From contig JAPLER010000370.1 in the NCBI GenBank assembly GCA_026391115.1, forward strand, positions 8,478-14,677: a DNA stretch of 6,200 nucleotides. Reading direction: 5' to 3'. The translations under genes were made by a program, and so were the position numbers. Below the pieces are notes generated by a model. The model did no database searches. It was not told where the DNA came from and was given only the letters and a program-made list of their open reading frames with translations. Positions 5,395 to 6,200 of this stretch are shown here, piece by piece. Numbering within the stretch: the first letter of the stretch is position 1; every line of letters begins with the position of its first letter. Source of the stretch: Bacteroidota bacterium (GTDB lineage: Bacteria > Bacteroidota > Bacteroidia > Chitinophagales > Chitinophagaceae).

Positions 5395-5838
5395 ATGAAA
5401 AAAATATTATCATCAATAACAGTAATAGCTTTTACAACTGCAATAATTGTAACAAGCTGCTCTTCACCAGAACAAAAAATAGAAAATGCCGAAGCAAAAG
5501 TTGTTGAAGCAAAACAAGATTCAGCTAAAGCAGTTGTAAATGCTGCCAGTGCCGATGAGTGGAAGATGTTTAAAAATGATGCAGAAGCTACTATTAAGAA
5601 CAATGAAATTCGTATTGGTAATTTAAAAATGAAAATGAAACAACCAACCTCGCCAAATGATTTAGTGTACACCAACAGAATTAATGATTTGGACCAACAA
5701 AATCAAAATCTAAAACACAAAATTGATGTGTATGATAAAGAACATAGCGATTGGCAAGTGTTTAAAAACGAGTTCAATCACGATATGGAGGGATTAGGAA
5801 AAGCTTTTAAAGATTTAACTGTTACTAATCAAAAATAA
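5395..5838 (+). CDS. Coiled-coil lipoprotein, probable envelope stress protein
   Basis: A 147-aa protein with a lipoprotein signal peptide (hydrophobic segment residues 5-20, lipobox VTS-C22), so it should be anchored in the periplasm-facing side of an envelope membrane. The mature part is almost all helix: an Ala/Glu/Lys-rich coiled coil (~27-52), then ADEWKMFKNDAEATIKNNEIRIGNLKMKMK (53-82), a Pro/Asn linker, a second coiled coil (~92-115), and SDWQVFKNEFNHDMEGLGKAFKDLTV (118-143). W-x-x-F-K-N-[DE] occurs twice (Trp56 and Trp120), marking two related helical segments. I recall this type as a common Bacteroidota lipoprotein, sometimes labelled a stress-response protein; its biochemical role is unknown to me. 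It lies 20 bases after the CsbD gene and ends before a strong terminator, so the pair forms the end of a transcript. Confidence 0.8.
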   Translation: MKKILSSITVIAFTTAIIVTSCSSPEQKIENAEAKVVEAKQDSAKAVVNAASADEWKMFKNDAEATIKNNEIRIGNLKMKMKQPTSPNDLVYTNRINDLDQQNQNLKHKIDVYDKEHSDWQVFKNEFNHDMEGLGKAFKDLTVTNQK

Positions 5839-5856
5839 ATAGAACAATAATAAAAT

Positions 5857-5882
5857 AAAAGGCTGGTTTATCCAGCCTTTTT
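5857..5882 (+). terminator. Strong intrinsic terminator after the lipoprotein gene
   Basis: AAAAGGCTGG (5857-5866) and CCAGCCTTTT (5872-5881) form a perfect 10-bp stem with loop TTTAT, followed by T. The six G/C-rich pairs stand out in this A/T-rich sequence. The stem starts 18 bases after the lipoprotein stop. The complementary strand also ends in a T-rich run, so it could work in both directions. It ends only 4 bases before the next start codon. Confidence 0.93.
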
Positions 5883-5886
5883 AGTT

Positions 5887-6200
5887 ATGTATAAGCCTAA
5901 AGTAATAATTATTGGAGCTGGGTTTGCTGGCATTCACTTAGTAAGAAAATTAGATGAAAATTTATTCGACATACTGTTAATAGACAAAATAAATCATCAT
6001 CAATTTCAACCTCTATTTTATCAAGTAGCTACATCTCAGATAGAACCATCAAGTATTTCATTTCCTTTAAGAAACTTATTTAATAAAAATAAAAATGTAC
6101 AAATAAGACTTGCTGAGGTGGAACGTATTAATGAAACCACCAACACTATAGATACAACTATTGGTTCTTTTGCATACGATTATTTGATTATTGCCACAGG
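5887..6200 (+). CDS. NAD(P)/FAD-dependent oxidoreductase, type II NADH dehydrogenase-like (N-terminal part, runs off the window)
   Basis: An open frame from ATG 5887 to the window end (104 full codons). The N-terminus KVIIIGAGFAGIHLVRKL (residues 5-22) is the FAD-binding Rossmann loop GxGxxG (10-15), and the second strand ends in LLID (30-33), whose acidic residue would hold the FAD ribose. NHHQFQPLFYQVATSQIEPSSISFPLRNLF (36-65) matches the N-terminal pattern of NDH-2-type enzymes, and the segment ends in YDYLIIATG (97-105), the typical second FAD-contact strand. Such enzymes oxidise NADH and reduce quinone at the inner face of the membrane without pumping protons, and are usually 400-450 aa, so about three quarters lie outside. 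The C-terminal part that would separate NDH-2 from sulfide:quinone oxidoreductase-like relatives is not visible. The start is the only Met before the Rossmann strand. It is preceded almost directly by a terminator. Confidence 0.88.
   Translation, partial: MYKPKVIIIGAGFAGIHLVRKLDENLFDILLIDKINHHQFQPLFYQVATSQIEPSSISFPLRNLFNKNKNVQIRLAEVERINETTNTIDTTIGSFAYDYLIIAT

Overview
The window is about 30 % G+C by eye and looks like a chromosomal segment from a member of the Bacteroidota. The evidence is the strong A/T codon bias, starts preceded by A-rich stretches (aaaataaaATG) instead of clear Shine-Dalgarno sites, short Bacteroidota-type lipoproteins, and several small proteins whose sequence style I associate with that phylum. 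I cannot place it to genus. All genes are on the + strand. I see no transposase, integrase, CRISPR array, tRNA or rRNA.

Left block (29-1828): five closely spaced genes, probably one transcript whose promoter lies outside the window. They are a 73-aa conserved-looking small protein, a 123-aa protein resembling bacterial release-factor-like (baeRF) domains, a universal stress protein missing its first ~40 residues, a 53-aa single-pass membrane protein, and a cytoplasmic YceI-family protein. The join between the second and third genes looks like an internal deletion: the USP reading frame continues upstream into the end of the preceding gene, and neither gene has its normal boundary.

Middle block (1829-5043): a 195-bp intergenic region leads into a three-gene ABC exporter: lipoprotein membrane-fusion protein, FtsX/LolC-type permease, and LolD/MacB-type ATPase. 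The genes are separated by single bases. Gene order and domain content match the DevBCA/split-MacAB layout; no TolC-like outer-membrane partner is present. The intergenic region holds a perfect 20-bp inverted repeat 117 bp apart, whose right arm covers the exporter's translation start region, plus several TTGTTA/TAACAA hexamers.

Right block (5044-6200): a CsbD-family stress protein and a coiled-coil lipoprotein, closed by a strong intrinsic terminator. The terminator is followed after 4 bases by the start of a type II NADH dehydrogenase-like flavoprotein that runs off the window. Overall this is a stress/envelope-maintenance neighbourhood (USP, YceI, CsbD, stress lipoprotein) around an exporter. 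Joint regulation is an inference from proximity.
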